A DNA stretch of 64,000 nucleotides from positions 9,868-73,867 of the forward strand of contig JAPPND010000080.1 of NCBI GenBank assembly GCA_028818795.1, in the 5' to 3' direction. The position numbers and the translations under genes are program-made. Shown piece by piece: positions 18,306 through 28,486 of this stretch; within the stretch, counting starts at the first letter, position 1, and every line of letters starts with the position of its first letter. Source of the stretch: Gammaproteobacteria bacterium (lineage in GTDB: Bacteria; Pseudomonadota; Gammaproteobacteria; Pseudomonadales; Azotimanducaceae). Below the pieces are notes generated by a model, which saw only the letters and a program-made list of their open reading frames with translations, was not told the origin of the DNA and searched no databases.

Positions 18306-19085
18306 CTAGACCGGCAGCGGCAACAGCAACCCGGAATCGATCAGTCCCACTAGATGGCCGGTCACGCTAGCCGCCAAGGAACGATCCCGCACTAGAATCC
18401 CCAGTTCGATGTTTCGGTCGAGCGCGGCGTTCGTTAGGTTAGCGGACGTAACAAACACCGATTGAGCGTCTGTGACCACAGCCTTTGCATGAAGCACGCC
18501 TCCCGGCCCGTCTTGGTCCAGCGATCGAGGGTCGTAGTAGACCGATGGTCGCGACGACCCAGGCCAGTCGGTACCCCAAAAACTGTCGGCGAACCGACGC
18601 ACGAGATTGTCGCTCGCCGTTGTGTCGCCCCGTCGCCGCTCGATGTTCAACAGCAACACGACATTCAGTGAGGGCACGGCGTCCATGCGTTGTGCCAGTT
18701 GGTCGAACACTTGCGGACCATCGAAATACGCGTAGGTGCTCACCCAGAGCGACGTAGTCGCGGTCCCAAGAAGCTCGTCATACACGCGCCGAGTGTCCCT
18801 AGCCGGTACGCCGGGTAGTTCCGGACCCGACCAGACCAAGTCCGGGAGATGCGTCCTGGTCCCCACCCGCGTCAACGCACGTAGCCAAGCTGCCGCCCCC
18901 CTACCCGTAACACCAAGCGTCTCCAACTCTTTCAAACCGGCGGCCAGTTCCTCGCCTCCGGTCCGGAGGCCGAGGATGGATCGAAGCGTCGTTGCAGAAG
19001 GGCTTCGCGGCAGGAGGCCGGTGTCCAGAGCGGATGCCAGCTTTTCACGTAGATGGGGTGGCAGCGCGCCCAGTGAATCGATCAT
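18306..19085 (-). CDS. drmC: DISARM phospholipase D-like protein DrmC
   Basis: The protein (259 aa) has a single phospholipase D-type HKD motif: LHAKAVVTDAQSVFVTSANL (about residues 195-214, H-x-K-x4-D), followed by LDRNIELGILV. This matches DrmC, the PLD-superfamily part of the DISARM anti-phage system; DrmC is dispensable for protection in the published Bacillus case. The start ATG overlaps the drmB stop as ATGA. The gene appears intact. Gene order (drmA-drmB-drmC) agrees with DISARM. Confidence 0.85.
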   Translation of the reverse strand: MIDSLGALPPHLREKLASALDTGLLPRSPSATTLRSILGLRTGGEELAAGLKELETLGVTGRGAAAWLRALTRVGTRTHLPDLVWSGPELPGVPARDTRRVYDELLGTATTSLWVSTYAYFDGPQVFDQLAQRMDAVPSLNVVLLLNIERRRGDTTASDNLVRRFADSFWGTDWPGSSRPSVYYDPRSLDQDGPGGVLHAKAVVTDAQSVFVTSANLTNAALDRNIELGILVRDRSLAASVTGHLVGLIDSGLLLPLPV

Positions 19086-20851
19086 AAGGGCGCAGGGAAG
19101 AAAGCGGCGGCGTCCATTCCTAGGACCGGTACGACCAATGCGCGATCAAGGTAGTCGTTGCGCATCTCGCAGGAGGTCTCGGCGATCAACGTGCAGCCGT
19201 GGCAGGCGGCACCGTGGAGATAGGCGTTTCTCATGCTCTCTGCCGGCGCATGCTGGGCACAGATCGGATCGTTGGAGCACAACTGTCCCATACGCAACGC
19301 TTCGGCAAGATGGTCCTCGATGTGGCGGGCCTGTTGCACAAGGCCGCCCAAGGTGCCTTCTGCGTCAGGCGTCCCGGTGTAAACGAGAAGACCGTATCGT
19401 CCATTCTCAGCATAGATGCGCTCCCTGAGCGAACTGGCGGGATAGCCGCACCGCATCGCCAGCGACTGGACGAGGAGGTGTGCCAGCGTATGTAGCAGCA
19501 CATAGGGGCCACCGGGGAACGCCATTTTGACCTTCCGATTCTCCACCCACGCTGCGTGGCCGAGCCGTAGTTCATCGAGTCGGCGCCTCACTTCCGGAGT
19601 CTGTTGCCAACGGTCCACCGCGTCCGAGCGTAGCTGTACAAAAACACCCTCGCCGCGATTTTCAATGGCCGGGTACCAGGATGGCTCCAAGGCGATCTCG
19701 GCCCGTTCCACATCGGTGTCGTACTCACCGTGGATGTCCCGCATGGCCGCCTCGAGGCGAGTGAAACCTATCAGCGCTAGAACCTCTCTCAGGCGATGGA
19801 GCTGTACGACGGCTTCGATTCCATCGCTAAGTTGCGATGTTCGCCAAACGGACTCGGGCAAGCGCCGCGCATGAAAGTTGGGATCGACGGGGATGTCGTC
19901 ACCGAAGCCCTCCTGGGCACCGAGCAGCGCCTCCAACTCGACCTCCTTCACATGCCTTTCGACGCCAGAGCCGCTCTTGATCCTTGCAATGGCTTCAAGG
20001 ACCTCATCGTCGTCGAACACGTCGAGGGCGGCCGCGATCTTCGGTTTCTTCTTCAGGATCGTCAGTTCCGCCGCGCTGTCGACGATCGAGAGATCCTCCC
20101 AGTTCTCGGCCACGACGCTGTCGACCGCCGTACCCCGGTCAGGAAGAGACAGGACGCTGACGATTTGGGGAAAGTAGGCATTGGAGGCGGTCCGAATGAG
20201 GAGTCGGCTGGGCTGGCTGCAATCCTCTTCCGTGTTCAGGCCGAGCCATGGCCGCGTACCGCGGCAGGTGCCGAGCGGGTTGCGGTCGAGCTCCGCGGCT
20301 TCATAGAGGGAACGCCGCTTGCCACACTCGCACCGGATGCTAAGTTCCGCAAGGTCTCCAGTCGTTCCGCGTTCGTCCATCCATAGTTGCCGACGGCAGT
20401 TGTCACCCGGGCCGTGCACGAATCCGGTCCAGTCCAGATCGTCCACATGCCCCCGAGGGCAGGCGCGAACGAAACGGGTCGGGACGACGTCCTTACCGTC
20501 GAACCGGCCTCTATCGTCTAGGGACTTGCGATGCACGAGACGCCGGGACCGTTCCTGATCCCCGTCGTTGTCCTCCTGAACCACGAACCACTCGGGAAAC
20601 CGCCATGCTCCGATCCCTCGTGGCGATGCCCAAGGCTCGTCCGGTGCAGGCGGGGGCGCGTACAGTCTAGGTGAGGGGACATCCGTCAAGTTTCGCAGAA
20701 CCCTTGCGAGGCGAGGCTCGACGATCTCGTCCAAGTCCTTCGGCCAAGTATCAAGGCCGCCCATGATCGCCGAGTGCCGCGGGAGATCGACCAGCGCACC
20801 GGGCCCGTAGGTCGTAATGACCTGGCTCTGGCGAAGCTGCCCGTCCGTCAT
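19082..20851 (-). CDS. drmB: DISARM protein DrmB (DUF1998)
   Basis: The protein (589 aa) starts MTDGQLRQSQVITTYGPGAL, the typical opening of DrmB. Its C-terminal DUF1998 region holds paired cysteines: CSNDPICAQH, HGAACHGCTLIAETSC and DYLDRALVVPVLG. More Cys pairs (RACPRGH, IRCECGKR) suggest zinc binding in the N-terminal half. In DISARM, DrmB forms a complex with the helicase DrmA that loads on DNA. The gene is uninterrupted and overlaps both neighbours by 4 nt (ATGA). With drmA truncated, its partner would be incomplete. Confidence 0.88.
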   Translation of the reverse strand: MTDGQLRQSQVITTYGPGALVDLPRHSAIMGGLDTWPKDLDEIVEPRLARVLRNLTDVPSPRLYAPPPAPDEPWASPRGIGAWRFPEWFVVQEDNDGDQERSRRLVHRKSLDDRGRFDGKDVVPTRFVRACPRGHVDDLDWTGFVHGPGDNCRRQLWMDERGTTGDLAELSIRCECGKRRSLYEAAELDRNPLGTCRGTRPWLGLNTEEDCSQPSRLLIRTASNAYFPQIVSVLSLPDRGTAVDSVVAENWEDLSIVDSAAELTILKKKPKIAAALDVFDDDEVLEAIARIKSGSGVERHVKEVELEALLGAQEGFGDDIPVDPNFHARRLPESVWRTSQLSDGIEAVVQLHRLREVLALIGFTRLEAAMRDIHGEYDTDVERAEIALEPSWYPAIENRGEGVFVQLRSDAVDRWQQTPEVRRRLDELRLGHAAWVENRKVKMAFPGGPYVLLHTLAHLLVQSLAMRCGYPASSLRERIYAENGRYGLLVYTGTPDAEGTLGGLVQQARHIEDHLAEALRMGQLCSNDPICAQHAPAESMRNAYLHGAACHGCTLIAETSCEMRNDYLDRALVVPVLGMDAAAFFPAPL

Positions 20852-22340
20852 GTCGCGCTGCCTGCACTTCGCGCGGTGAGTTCCAGCAACCGGAGATTGA
20901 CTTCGGGCTCGACGTCCCGGAGCGAACGGTTGGCGCGGAACTTGGCGTGGTGGTTCGTCTCGAAGTCCTTCTCCAGCATCTCGCGCAGCAGCGGTCGCGG
21001 GCCTCGGTGTTCGTAACGTTGGTACTGCACGTCGGTGTTCGCCTCGTGGTAGTCCTTAAGAACGGCAAGCCATGAGTCGAGCAAGTCCACGACCCGATTC
21101 TGCACACTGCGCAGCCGCTCATTGCGCTCTGCATCGTCCACAATCGGCTGCAGATCGACGCGTTCCTGAAACGCGTCGATGAGCTTGCGCTCCAATGCTA
21201 CTCGGACCGCCTCCAGTTCTTCGACGCCACGCGGAGGCGTCAACTTTGCCTCGGCATGCCGCGCCAACCCCACCATTGCACCAGCGAAACCGCGATCGAG
21301 GGCCCGGGCGGAGAACGGCGTAACGCTGGACACCTCCACTGACCGGTAGAACGTCTCGTGGTAATGACGGAAACGTTCGTAGTGGGAGCGGTCGCGCGGC
21401 TTGTGCGCGTTCAGCAACGTCACGACCAATCCCGGTCGTTTCTCGTCCCGCCCGACGCGGCTCGTCGCCTGGGTGTATTCCGCGTGGGTCTTGGGTTGGC
21501 TCAGCACCACCATCAGCCCGAGACGCGGGATGTCGAGTCCGACGGAGATCATGTTGGTGGCAATGGCGCAATCTACGCGTTGTTTCTCGTGGAAACCCGA
21601 CTCCAAAAGCCGCCGCGCCTGGGCGACTTTGTCGGTGGAGACACGGGAAGTGAGCTCGACGACATCCGAAAACGTCCGCCGGTCCTGAAACAGTCCCCGC
21701 CGCTCGCCCACGCGCCTCCTCTCGCCGTACTTCTTGATGGTGTTGCGTACTTCCTCCTCGAGGATGCGTCTCGCTCCGCCAAGTTCGCGCAAGCTGTTGA
21801 AGTAGCCAAGTACCGTCATGTACGGGTCTGCCGGATTGGCGTGGTTCCTGTGCCCCCCAGCATCGCGATAGGCACGCTCCGCCGCGCCCATCAACGCGAG
21901 CCAAGTCCTCCGCATCACCACTTTCGGGTTACGCCCCGTCGCGGCGATCTCCGAGGTAGAGGCGTCCCGGTGTTTGGGCTACAGGTGCCGTTCGGGCGAA
22001 GAACGAGTCTCTCCGATCCGGTCCCGGCGGCGGAAACACTTCGGTGCCAGATCGTCCGAACAACGACTGGATCTGGTCTCCGGCCTGACGTGCTGTGGCG
22101 GTCGAGGCAACGACTTTCGGTCGCACAACGGGTCCGGAGCCATCCGCCCGGTTGTCTCGAACGCAAAGAGCCTCGATGGCCGTCTCGTAGAGGCCCACCA
22201 TGGTCCCGAGCGGGCCCGAAATCAGGTGGAGTTCGTCCTGGATCACGAGATCGGGTGCGCCAAGCGGCCGTGGAAGCCTCGTGCCCCCGCGTGGTTCGGC
22301 CGGGCCGTAGAAGCCCGATGCGTCGAAACGGTCCCGTGAG
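20848..22340 (-). pseudogene. drmA: DISARM helicase DrmA, C-terminal part, frameshifted
   Basis: Two frames together encode the C-terminal half of DrmA. The upstream part (to 21929) reads DRFDASGFYGPAEPRGG, then PDLVIQDELHLISGPLGTMV, including the DEAH-like Walker B box. It shifts frame after RLYLG near 21949. The downstream part (21921-20848) continues PKVVMRRTWLALMGAAERAY, with the helicase C-lobe motifs CAIATNMISVGLDIPRLGLM and QATSRVGRDEKRPGLVV. Deleting one G restores the join (RLYLG-IAATGRNPKVV). No Walker A region is present: it was lost with the end of drmMI in one deletion. About 500 of roughly 1,200 expected residues remain. The 5' limit is approximate. Confidence 0.8.
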
Positions 22341-23873
22341 TTTGCGGTCCGTCCGGTCCTGAAGCCACTTGGCCCGTTTGTTCGGCATTTCCCGTAGCAA
22401 CGCCTCGACGTCGAGCGTCGCCGGCGCTCCGCCCTTCTTCGCCGCTTTGACAGCGACGGATCGTCCGGTTGCCGTTTCCAATCGGAAGCCCATCATCGTC
22501 TCGTAGACTGAACCGACGTGCTCTACATCGAGAGCGCGGTACGAGATGCGTTCGCCGTCGAGCACGATCAGCTTCTCCAGCACGCGGTAGATGGTCCCAT
22601 CGGAAACCAAGGGCGGTTCGATGCGTTCGCTCACCTGCCGGGCACCGCCAATCTGGGTGCCTCGTCCTTCGAGGAAACGGTACCGGTCGGGATCGAACAG
22701 GGCACCGTGGCGGGGCGGGAGCGACATCCTTCCCGAGCGGGCACCGTCGTGGACCATACGCGTTAGAACCAGGAGTTGCGCGTAGGCGCCGTAGCGCTGA
22801 TCCATCGTATCGGGATGCAGCGCCGCGTCTTCCCGCAGCCGCTCGTAGAGGCTCGCGAGCGAATACGAGCGGACGAACGTCTCCTCCTGAGGCAGCATGT
22901 CCCGCTCTTCCGCGTAGAGCAGGAACACGAGGCGAAGCACCACGGTCAGTAAACCGCGGTAGACGTCGTCGGGCGCGTCCTTGAGCGGCCGTTCGAGCAA
23001 TGTGGCCTTCGACGCGTCGTGGGCTGCTTGGAAACCGCGCAGCAGTTCGTAGAGCGCGTGCAGCACCTGCTCGGACAAGCGTTCACTAACTTCGTTCTGG
23101 TACTTGCGACTGTCTTCGAGCAACGCGGCGAGGCGGCTTTCGCGTGGCCCGAGGAGCAGCCGATGCTGGCCGAGCAGCTCCCGCATGGCGGTGGAAATGG
23201 GTCTACCCGCTGTCTGAAGCATGTCCGCGACGCGAAAATCGAGCCATCCCGAGTTCTCGCCTTTCGGTGCCGAGATCAGCCTCAGTACTACACCGTTGAA
23301 GAGCAAGCCCGCGGGAACACCGGTCTGGCGAAGCAAGCGTTCCATGCTGCCGTGCGGCGACATCTCAGTCGCCCCGTTGCCATCTGAACTAGCGACCTTG
23401 TCGAAGTCCTCGCCCCGGTGACGGCAGCAAACGAGGAGTTGCCAAGGCGATGCCTCGTCGTTGGCCTCGTCACGAATCTCAAGGGGACTGCGTCGCCGTC
23501 CAGTAGCGAGGCGTTCGTGACGGACAGCGAAATCCGGGCGGAGGATCCCTCCCGAGTCAGGTAGAACAGCCTCAAGCTCCGGTGGAATCGGCGCTTCGTC
23601 TGTGCCTGCGTACGCCCGGGCAGAGAAACTCCAATCGAGCACCGTCCCGGCGAAGTCCCGGAAGTCCGGCAGCCAGGGGTTTGACGAGTCCTCTTCGTCC
23701 CCATGGTCGCCACTCACGGCGCACTCGCGAAGCAGTTCTTGCCCCCTCGTGTCGCGACGGTTCAGAATGGCACCCGCTTTGACGAGCGCCGGCGCAGAAA
23801 CAACCAATCCCGTTGGGCGGACGAACCCGATCCACTCCAAGTGCGCGGCAATGTAGGGGTCGGGCTTGGCCAT
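22335..23873 (-). pseudogene. drmMI: DISARM class 1 methylase DrmMI, N-terminal part only
   Basis: From ATG 23873 (MAKPDPYIAAHLEWIGFVRP) the frame encodes about 510 residues of a large adenine-methylase-type protein. It has the helical RLVFLLYAEERDMLP and YAQLLVLTRMVHDGA segments and the linker ISYRALDVEHVGSVYETMMG. That linker normally precedes the SAM-binding and NPPY catalytic motifs. Instead, after KWLQDRTDRKLTG, the sequence becomes drmA in another frame. No NPPY or SAM-binding motif is present, so it cannot methylate DNA. The frame stays open to 21915 by chance across drmA. The join lies near 22335. I base the family on this architecture and on the gene order. Confidence 0.75.
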
Positions 23874-24096
23874 GCGCGAGCCAATCGCAGTTCGACTTGG
23901 GATTCTACCCTGCCCGCTCCGCGAGCTTCGCACACTGATGATGAACGAGCATCGCCAACTCGGATGACCCGAGAGCCGCCGCGGCTTCAGCGCATGCGAG
24001 GCGACGCCATCCACCGACCAGGCAAGCGATCAGGCCGCGAGGAGTGGACGGGCGAAACTGCATCCCTTATGTAGTGCCGCGGGACCGGTGCTGTTG

Positions 24097-24525
24097 TCAC
24101 TCCTCGACAGCCTTGTGCATCTGGGTCACGCACGAAGCGATCACTTCACACACCAGCCTCTCATTGGCGGCTCCCCGTTCCGGGACCCCCATCATGTCCG
24201 AGTGAGACGGGTCAGCCGGATACTGATCCGTAGCACAAAGGGGGTCGTGGACGAACCTAATCTCATCGCGTCGCGCGACTACGTCTCCAACACGCAGTTC
24301 CCCCAACCGGCCATTGGACCGGAGTTGGACGCGCGAAACTGTTCTTGCAGCCGAAACCTGTTTTGCCTTCTCAGACCCCAGCTGCTGCAACCAGTGCACC
24401 GACGGTGGCTCGCCATCGTTGTTCCGACGAAATCCCTCCCATCCCGCCTCGCCTGTCTCGGTGACCCTCGACGGCGAAACGTAGTGGACGACGTTTGCAT
24501 CGTCCGGCAACTCCTCGCCCTTCAT
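24097..24525 (-). CDS. Unknown protein, third gene of DISARM-embedded cassette
   Basis: I do not recognise a named function. The product (142 aa) begins MKGEELPDDANVVHYVSPSR and has a conserved-looking core EPPSVHWLQQLGSEKA, then RLGELRVGDV and HDPLCATDQYPADPSHS. It has no signal peptide or membrane segment. The pattern (a DDANV start, an SVxWL core and a late DPSHS) resembles a recurring family of short hypothetical proteins, but I cannot name it. The ATG overlaps the preceding gene stop as ATGA, so the two are translated together. It is the last intact gene before drmMI. Confidence 0.6.
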   Translation of the reverse strand: MKGEELPDDANVVHYVSPSRVTETGEAGWEGFRRNNDGEPPSVHWLQQLGSEKAKQVSAARTVSRVQLRSNGRLGELRVGDVVARRDEIRFVHDPLCATDQYPADPSHSDMMGVPERGAANERLVCEVIASCVTQMHKAVEE

Positions 24526-25277
24526 GCGGCCAGGAAATCACGCAGCCTCGAGGAGAACTCCGACCAGAAAACCTCGGGTGAAACCCGGTCCATTTCCGGC
24601 GCGCTGTTCGGCCACAGCATCACGTATTCCACGTCGCCGTCGCCGAATACCTGGATCGACACCCTTCTCGTGCGATCCTCGCTCACCCAGATTGCGTTGA
24701 CATCACCGCCGCCGGCTAACGCCAGACCCGCCCGCTTCACGTCGTACGGTGCGGCGTGTAGAAACTCGATGAATGAACTTGCAGACTCCTCGCGTAGCGC
24801 ATACCCGTCTTCCGACGCAGCTTCACGAAGCTCGCGGAAACGGTCTGCGTACTCGCTCTCGTAGACGTTGCTCGGTCGCGCCTTGGTCCCCGACAACTCT
24901 TGCTCGATTATGTGGGCCGCACGCGTTATCGCAGCGGTCGCAGCCGCCATGATCGCCATGATGTCATCGTAGTCGAGGGTCCGCTGGTGCGGCGCCAAGA
25001 AAGGCACGTTCATTCTCGAGCCACCTTCGAGGTCGAAGTGCTCCAGCCGGTGGTCGTCCGTCTGCCGACCCAACGCCAATGGCGCGCCCCGGAGCCATTG
25101 TCCAGCGTGCAACGTCGCCCGTATCCGGTCTCGTGTGGTGACCGCCAGCCATTCCATCAACACGCGGTCCGCATTCGGTACCACGGCAGTGTCATCGACC
25201 GGCGGCGACGGCAACGTCTCCGCCACGCCAGTGCTATAGGCGGCCACGGATCGCCTCCACATTTCTTCGGAAGGCAT
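24522..25277 (-). CDS. Unknown protein, second gene of DISARM-embedded cassette
   Basis: The function is unknown. The product is about 251 aa from ATG 25277 (GAGG lies just upstream); ATG 25262 is an alternative. A helical middle (DDIMAIMAAATAAITRAAHI) precedes a C-terminal domain with AGGGDVNAIWVSEDRTRRVS, then IQVFGDGDVEYVMLWPN. That domain looks like an alternating-strand fold seen in small hypothetical proteins. There is no membrane segment. It overlaps the upstream cassette gene by 44 nt and the downstream one by 4 nt, an unusually tight arrangement that argues for a complex or fixed stoichiometry. Confidence 0.6.
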   Translation of the reverse strand: MPSEEMWRRSVAAYSTGVAETLPSPPVDDTAVVPNADRVLMEWLAVTTRDRIRATLHAGQWLRGAPLALGRQTDDHRLEHFDLEGGSRMNVPFLAPHQRTLDYDDIMAIMAAATAAITRAAHIIEQELSGTKARPSNVYESEYADRFRELREAASEDGYALREESASSFIEFLHAAPYDVKRAGLALAGGGDVNAIWVSEDRTRRVSIQVFGDGDVEYVMLWPNSAPEMDRVSPEVFWSEFSSRLRDFLAA

Positions 25278-25905
25278 CCGCCTCGGCAAGCGCAGACGCT
25301 AGCGTGTCGTCCACCGTCAGGTTCTGGTGCCCGTTGACCCCCACAAAGACCCTCTCTCCTCCCGAAGCCTCTTCTGGTTCGATCCTGACGGCGTACCGCA
25401 TCGCCCCGTCCGACCATACGAGGCGTGCCCTCGCTTCGACACCCGTCAGTTCCGCGTTCGTAATCCGCGACAAGACGCCTTCCCCAAACAAGCCCCGGCA
25501 GTACTCCTCGCCAATCCGTTGCGCTCCTCGATCAAAGGCTACCGACATCGGGGCATCGTAATTCAGCCCCACGCCCGAAACGACGACCGCAGAACGCACT
25601 TGTTCGATTGACGACCCGACCTTTCCCACTGCTTCCATGAGCACGGCAGGCAGCACTTCCTCCGGTCGATGCGCACGCACGTCAATCCTGTTCGGGACCA
25701 CCGAGAACCCGTAGAGCCCCGCTTGGTATGTGTATTGCGCGAAGGGGCCCGCCACCATCTGCGAATCCACGTCAACCGCGCCTCCGAACAAGGCCTGATG
25801 ATCGAACATGCTCGCCGCAAACCTGTCGCCAACGATGACGACACTGCAGACATGGCCCGACACACCATCCGTCGGCAGCCCAACCTCGATCAATCCGTCA
25901 GCCAC
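25234..25905 (-). CDS. Unknown protein, first gene of DISARM-embedded cassette
   Basis: The product is 223 aa from GTG 25905, with GAGG 7 nt upstream. The centre, YGFSVVPNRIDVRAHRPEEV, then AVVVSGVGLNYDA, resembles proteins of the sporadic TIGR04255 type, where a beta-rich domain contains a similar NRI and V-G-L-x-Y pattern. I hold that only weakly. The C-terminus (VNGHQNLTVDDTLASALAEA) is helical. There is no signal peptide. It lies about 190 bp after the truncated drmD gene, so it may have its own promoter. Confidence 0.58.
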   Translation of the reverse strand: MADGLIEVGLPTDGVSGHVCSVVIVGDRFAASMFDHQALFGGAVDVDSQMVAGPFAQYTYQAGLYGFSVVPNRIDVRAHRPEEVLPAVLMEAVGKVGSSIEQVRSAVVVSGVGLNYDAPMSVAFDRGAQRIGEEYCRGLFGEGVLSRITNAELTGVEARARLVWSDGAMRYAVRIEPEEASGGERVFVGVNGHQNLTVDDTLASALAEADAFRRNVEAIRGRL

Positions 25906-26095
25906 CGCTGACCCTCGTAGCCTCGGCCCGCCATATCATCAAAACCCCGCGTCATCTGTCAATCGCCCCAAAAACGGCGTCCAACAGGTCCTTTGACAGG
26001 CCCTACCGCCAAGAATTCGCTGAGGTGAAGGCCGCCGCCGATGTCTGGGCGATCTGCGGCCACAAGCTCGTCAGGTCGCTGACACACGCTCGATA
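25906..26095. other. Gap between drmD relic and unknown cassette
   Basis: About 190 bp separate the drmD stop from the cassette. I see no supported gene. On the plus strand the right part reads as an open stretch (RPYRQEFAEVKAAADVWAIC) that could be a relic of something, but it has no start and no recognised family. Confidence 0.4.
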
Positions 26096-28486
26096 TCAGT
26101 TCGTTTCCGGCCAAAGATAGACTAAACCTACCGGCTCGACACGCTGGGCACGGACCTTGTAGAACTCGCGAATGCGATCCGGCTCCTCCTTCAGACCCCG
26201 GTCGAATTGCTCAAGACGCATGCGCCAATGTCGCATGTCGGCGTCAAGCTGGCGGACTTCCTCCTGAAGGTACTCAAACAAGAGCTGATCATAGTCTTCC
26301 TGACGGTCCTGCAGTTCTGCCACCACTCGTTGGCGCTGCTCGTCGAGCGTCTGGCGCAGCGAAACGGCCTCTAGTTCGCCGCGTTCGCCAAGGCGCTCGA
26401 TGGCAACGCGCGCGAACTCCTTCGCGCGGGGTTCCAGTTGGGGCCGGAGATCCTCGATGTCGCGAGGTGCGCTGTCTAGAAGGCGTCTTTGAATGACCTC
26501 GTTGGGGGAATCGCCGCCACTGGTTAGCGCCTGATCGAGAACCCCGAGAGTTAGCGTTTCGGCTTGGCGGGCATACGCCTGCAATGGACGTTTTCGGCGA
26601 TGTGGTTCAGTCCAACGCGCTGCAACCGTTATGACCTCCTCGTGCAGTCGTTCCGCGCGATTGCCGTAGAGCGCTAGCCGACCCAGGAGAACTACCCTCG
26701 GTGTGGAATCCTTCGTCTGCGCGAGACACGCCCGCGACAGATCGTGATGGATGAATCCCTGCGAACGAAACCTCGCGAGTAGCCGTTGCGCGACGCGCTG
26801 CTCCAAGTGCAGGTGGACAGTGTCTTCCGTCAACGTCTTGGCCGCCTCGAAGGTCACGGGACGGATCGGAGCATCCCGCCGCCATTCGGCGAGCTTCTGG
26901 TCTGTCTTGCGCGGGACTCGGAGCGTATCCAGCGTGGCCGTCCACGTGGGATCGGTGGCGGCTCGTTGGTCGAGCGGGGGAAACTCCCAGATGGCGTTGC
27001 CACTTTCGTCGTGGCCTTGTGCAAGCGGGTCTGCGCCGAGAAGCTCAAGCGAGCACGAGATTGCGTCTTGGAACGGCGCGGCGTCGAAGCCGACCCAACG
27101 CCGCGAGGTGTCAAGAAGGTTGCGGCACTGGTCGATCTGACGCGACAGGGCGTCCTGCCGGTCGCGCGTGTCTTCCAGTTCGGCCGTAGTCACTTCTTTT
27201 CTCGTTGCGTCGAGATCCGCCGCCTCAAGCTGCAGCCGCAACGTATCGGCATCCTGATGCCGGATACCGCCCTTCAGCCGCCGTTCCACGTCGTCGTCAA
27301 TCACCTGAGACAGACTCCCGAGTTCTCTCTTGATCGTTTCGGTCTTGTTCACCAGCACCTCGAGCACGCGGTCCTCGGCGCGTTGCGGGAGAACGAAGTA
27401 GTGGCAGTTCACCTCATCTTGGGGTTGCAGCTTGCGGTCAACGCGACCATTACGTTGCTCGATGCGACCAGGATTCCACGGCAGATCGAAGTGGAACAGG
27501 TCCGAACAGTGGGCTTGGAAGTTGAGTCCCTCGCGAGCAGCGTCGGTAGCAATCAGGATGCGGAGTGGATCCTTGGCGGGATGCGTATTGAAACGCCGCT
27601 GGATCTCCTTGCGCCGGGCACCGCTGGTCAGGCCGTCGATAACCTGAATTCGGTCATCCGCCCCGTCGGTGAATTCGACCGCCTGTTGGAGGATGTTCCG
27701 CAAGTAGAACTTGGTGCCCTGGCGATTCTCCGTGAAGATCAGCACGCGACGGTCACTCCACTGCGGAGACGAGCCCAGGGGACGCTCGCCGAATGGCGGC
27801 AACTCCGGGCATTGGTTTTCCCGAATCCAGTCGATGAGCCGTCTCGTCTTGGCATCCGGGAGGTGCTTGGTCTCCTCGGCTATGCGCTGCATTTCATCGA
27901 GTAGTTCCTGCTCTCGCGCCCACACCTTGGCCGCACGTTCTTGAACCGTGCCGCCGGATTCCGATGCGGTCGTCAACGACTCCGTTTGAGCCCTATCTTC
28001 AGCGTCGGCATCGTCATCCGTCATTTCACCCCGTTCGTCATCCGAACCGGCAGGCTTGGTGTAGAAATCCAACTGATAGCCACCATCGTCCTGCGGCGGG
28101 CCTGCGTTCGCCTTTGCCTTGTTCCAGTGCCGTAGAACCGTCTCGCGATGAACCTTCAGACTACGCGCGAACGCTTCGATGGACGACAACAGGCGCTGCT
28201 GTAGGCCGACGACAAGCAGCCCAGCCGCAGCCTGCGCCCTCTTCGACGAGGTGGCATGGCGCTGTTCGCGTGCCGTGCGGTATTCGTCAAGTAATCGGGA
28301 GAGAACAAGCTCGGGAGCGTCGGGTGGCAAGTTGTCGACTTCCAAGCGCTTGACGTTGCGCTTCGGAAAGCCGCCTTGCACCTGCCGGATGTCCTCTTTC
28401 AGCCGACGGACCATTACCTGTTCGAGGTCGCGTCTACCGCGGATCTTGATACCACGGGTGAAGCGGTATGGATCTAGGAGTTCCAT
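26096..28486 (-). pseudogene. drmD: DISARM SNF2-like helicase DrmD, lacking the N-terminal lobe
   Basis: The frame from ATG 28486 gives 796 aa. It begins MELLDPYRFTRGIKIRGRRD and VMVRRLKEDIRQVQGG, which in DrmD-like SNF2 helicases lies just after the DEAH box. The second helicase lobe is whole: RRVLIFTENRQGTKFYLRNI, ILIATDAAREGLNFQAHC (motif V) and GRIEQRNGRVDRKLQ (motif VI). A long Glu/Arg-rich C-terminal part follows. The first lobe with Walker A and DEAH is missing. The remaining part starts exactly at a TAATG overlap with the truncated DUF4276 gene, so it might still be translated. Without the first lobe it cannot hydrolyse ATP. Confidence 0.8.
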
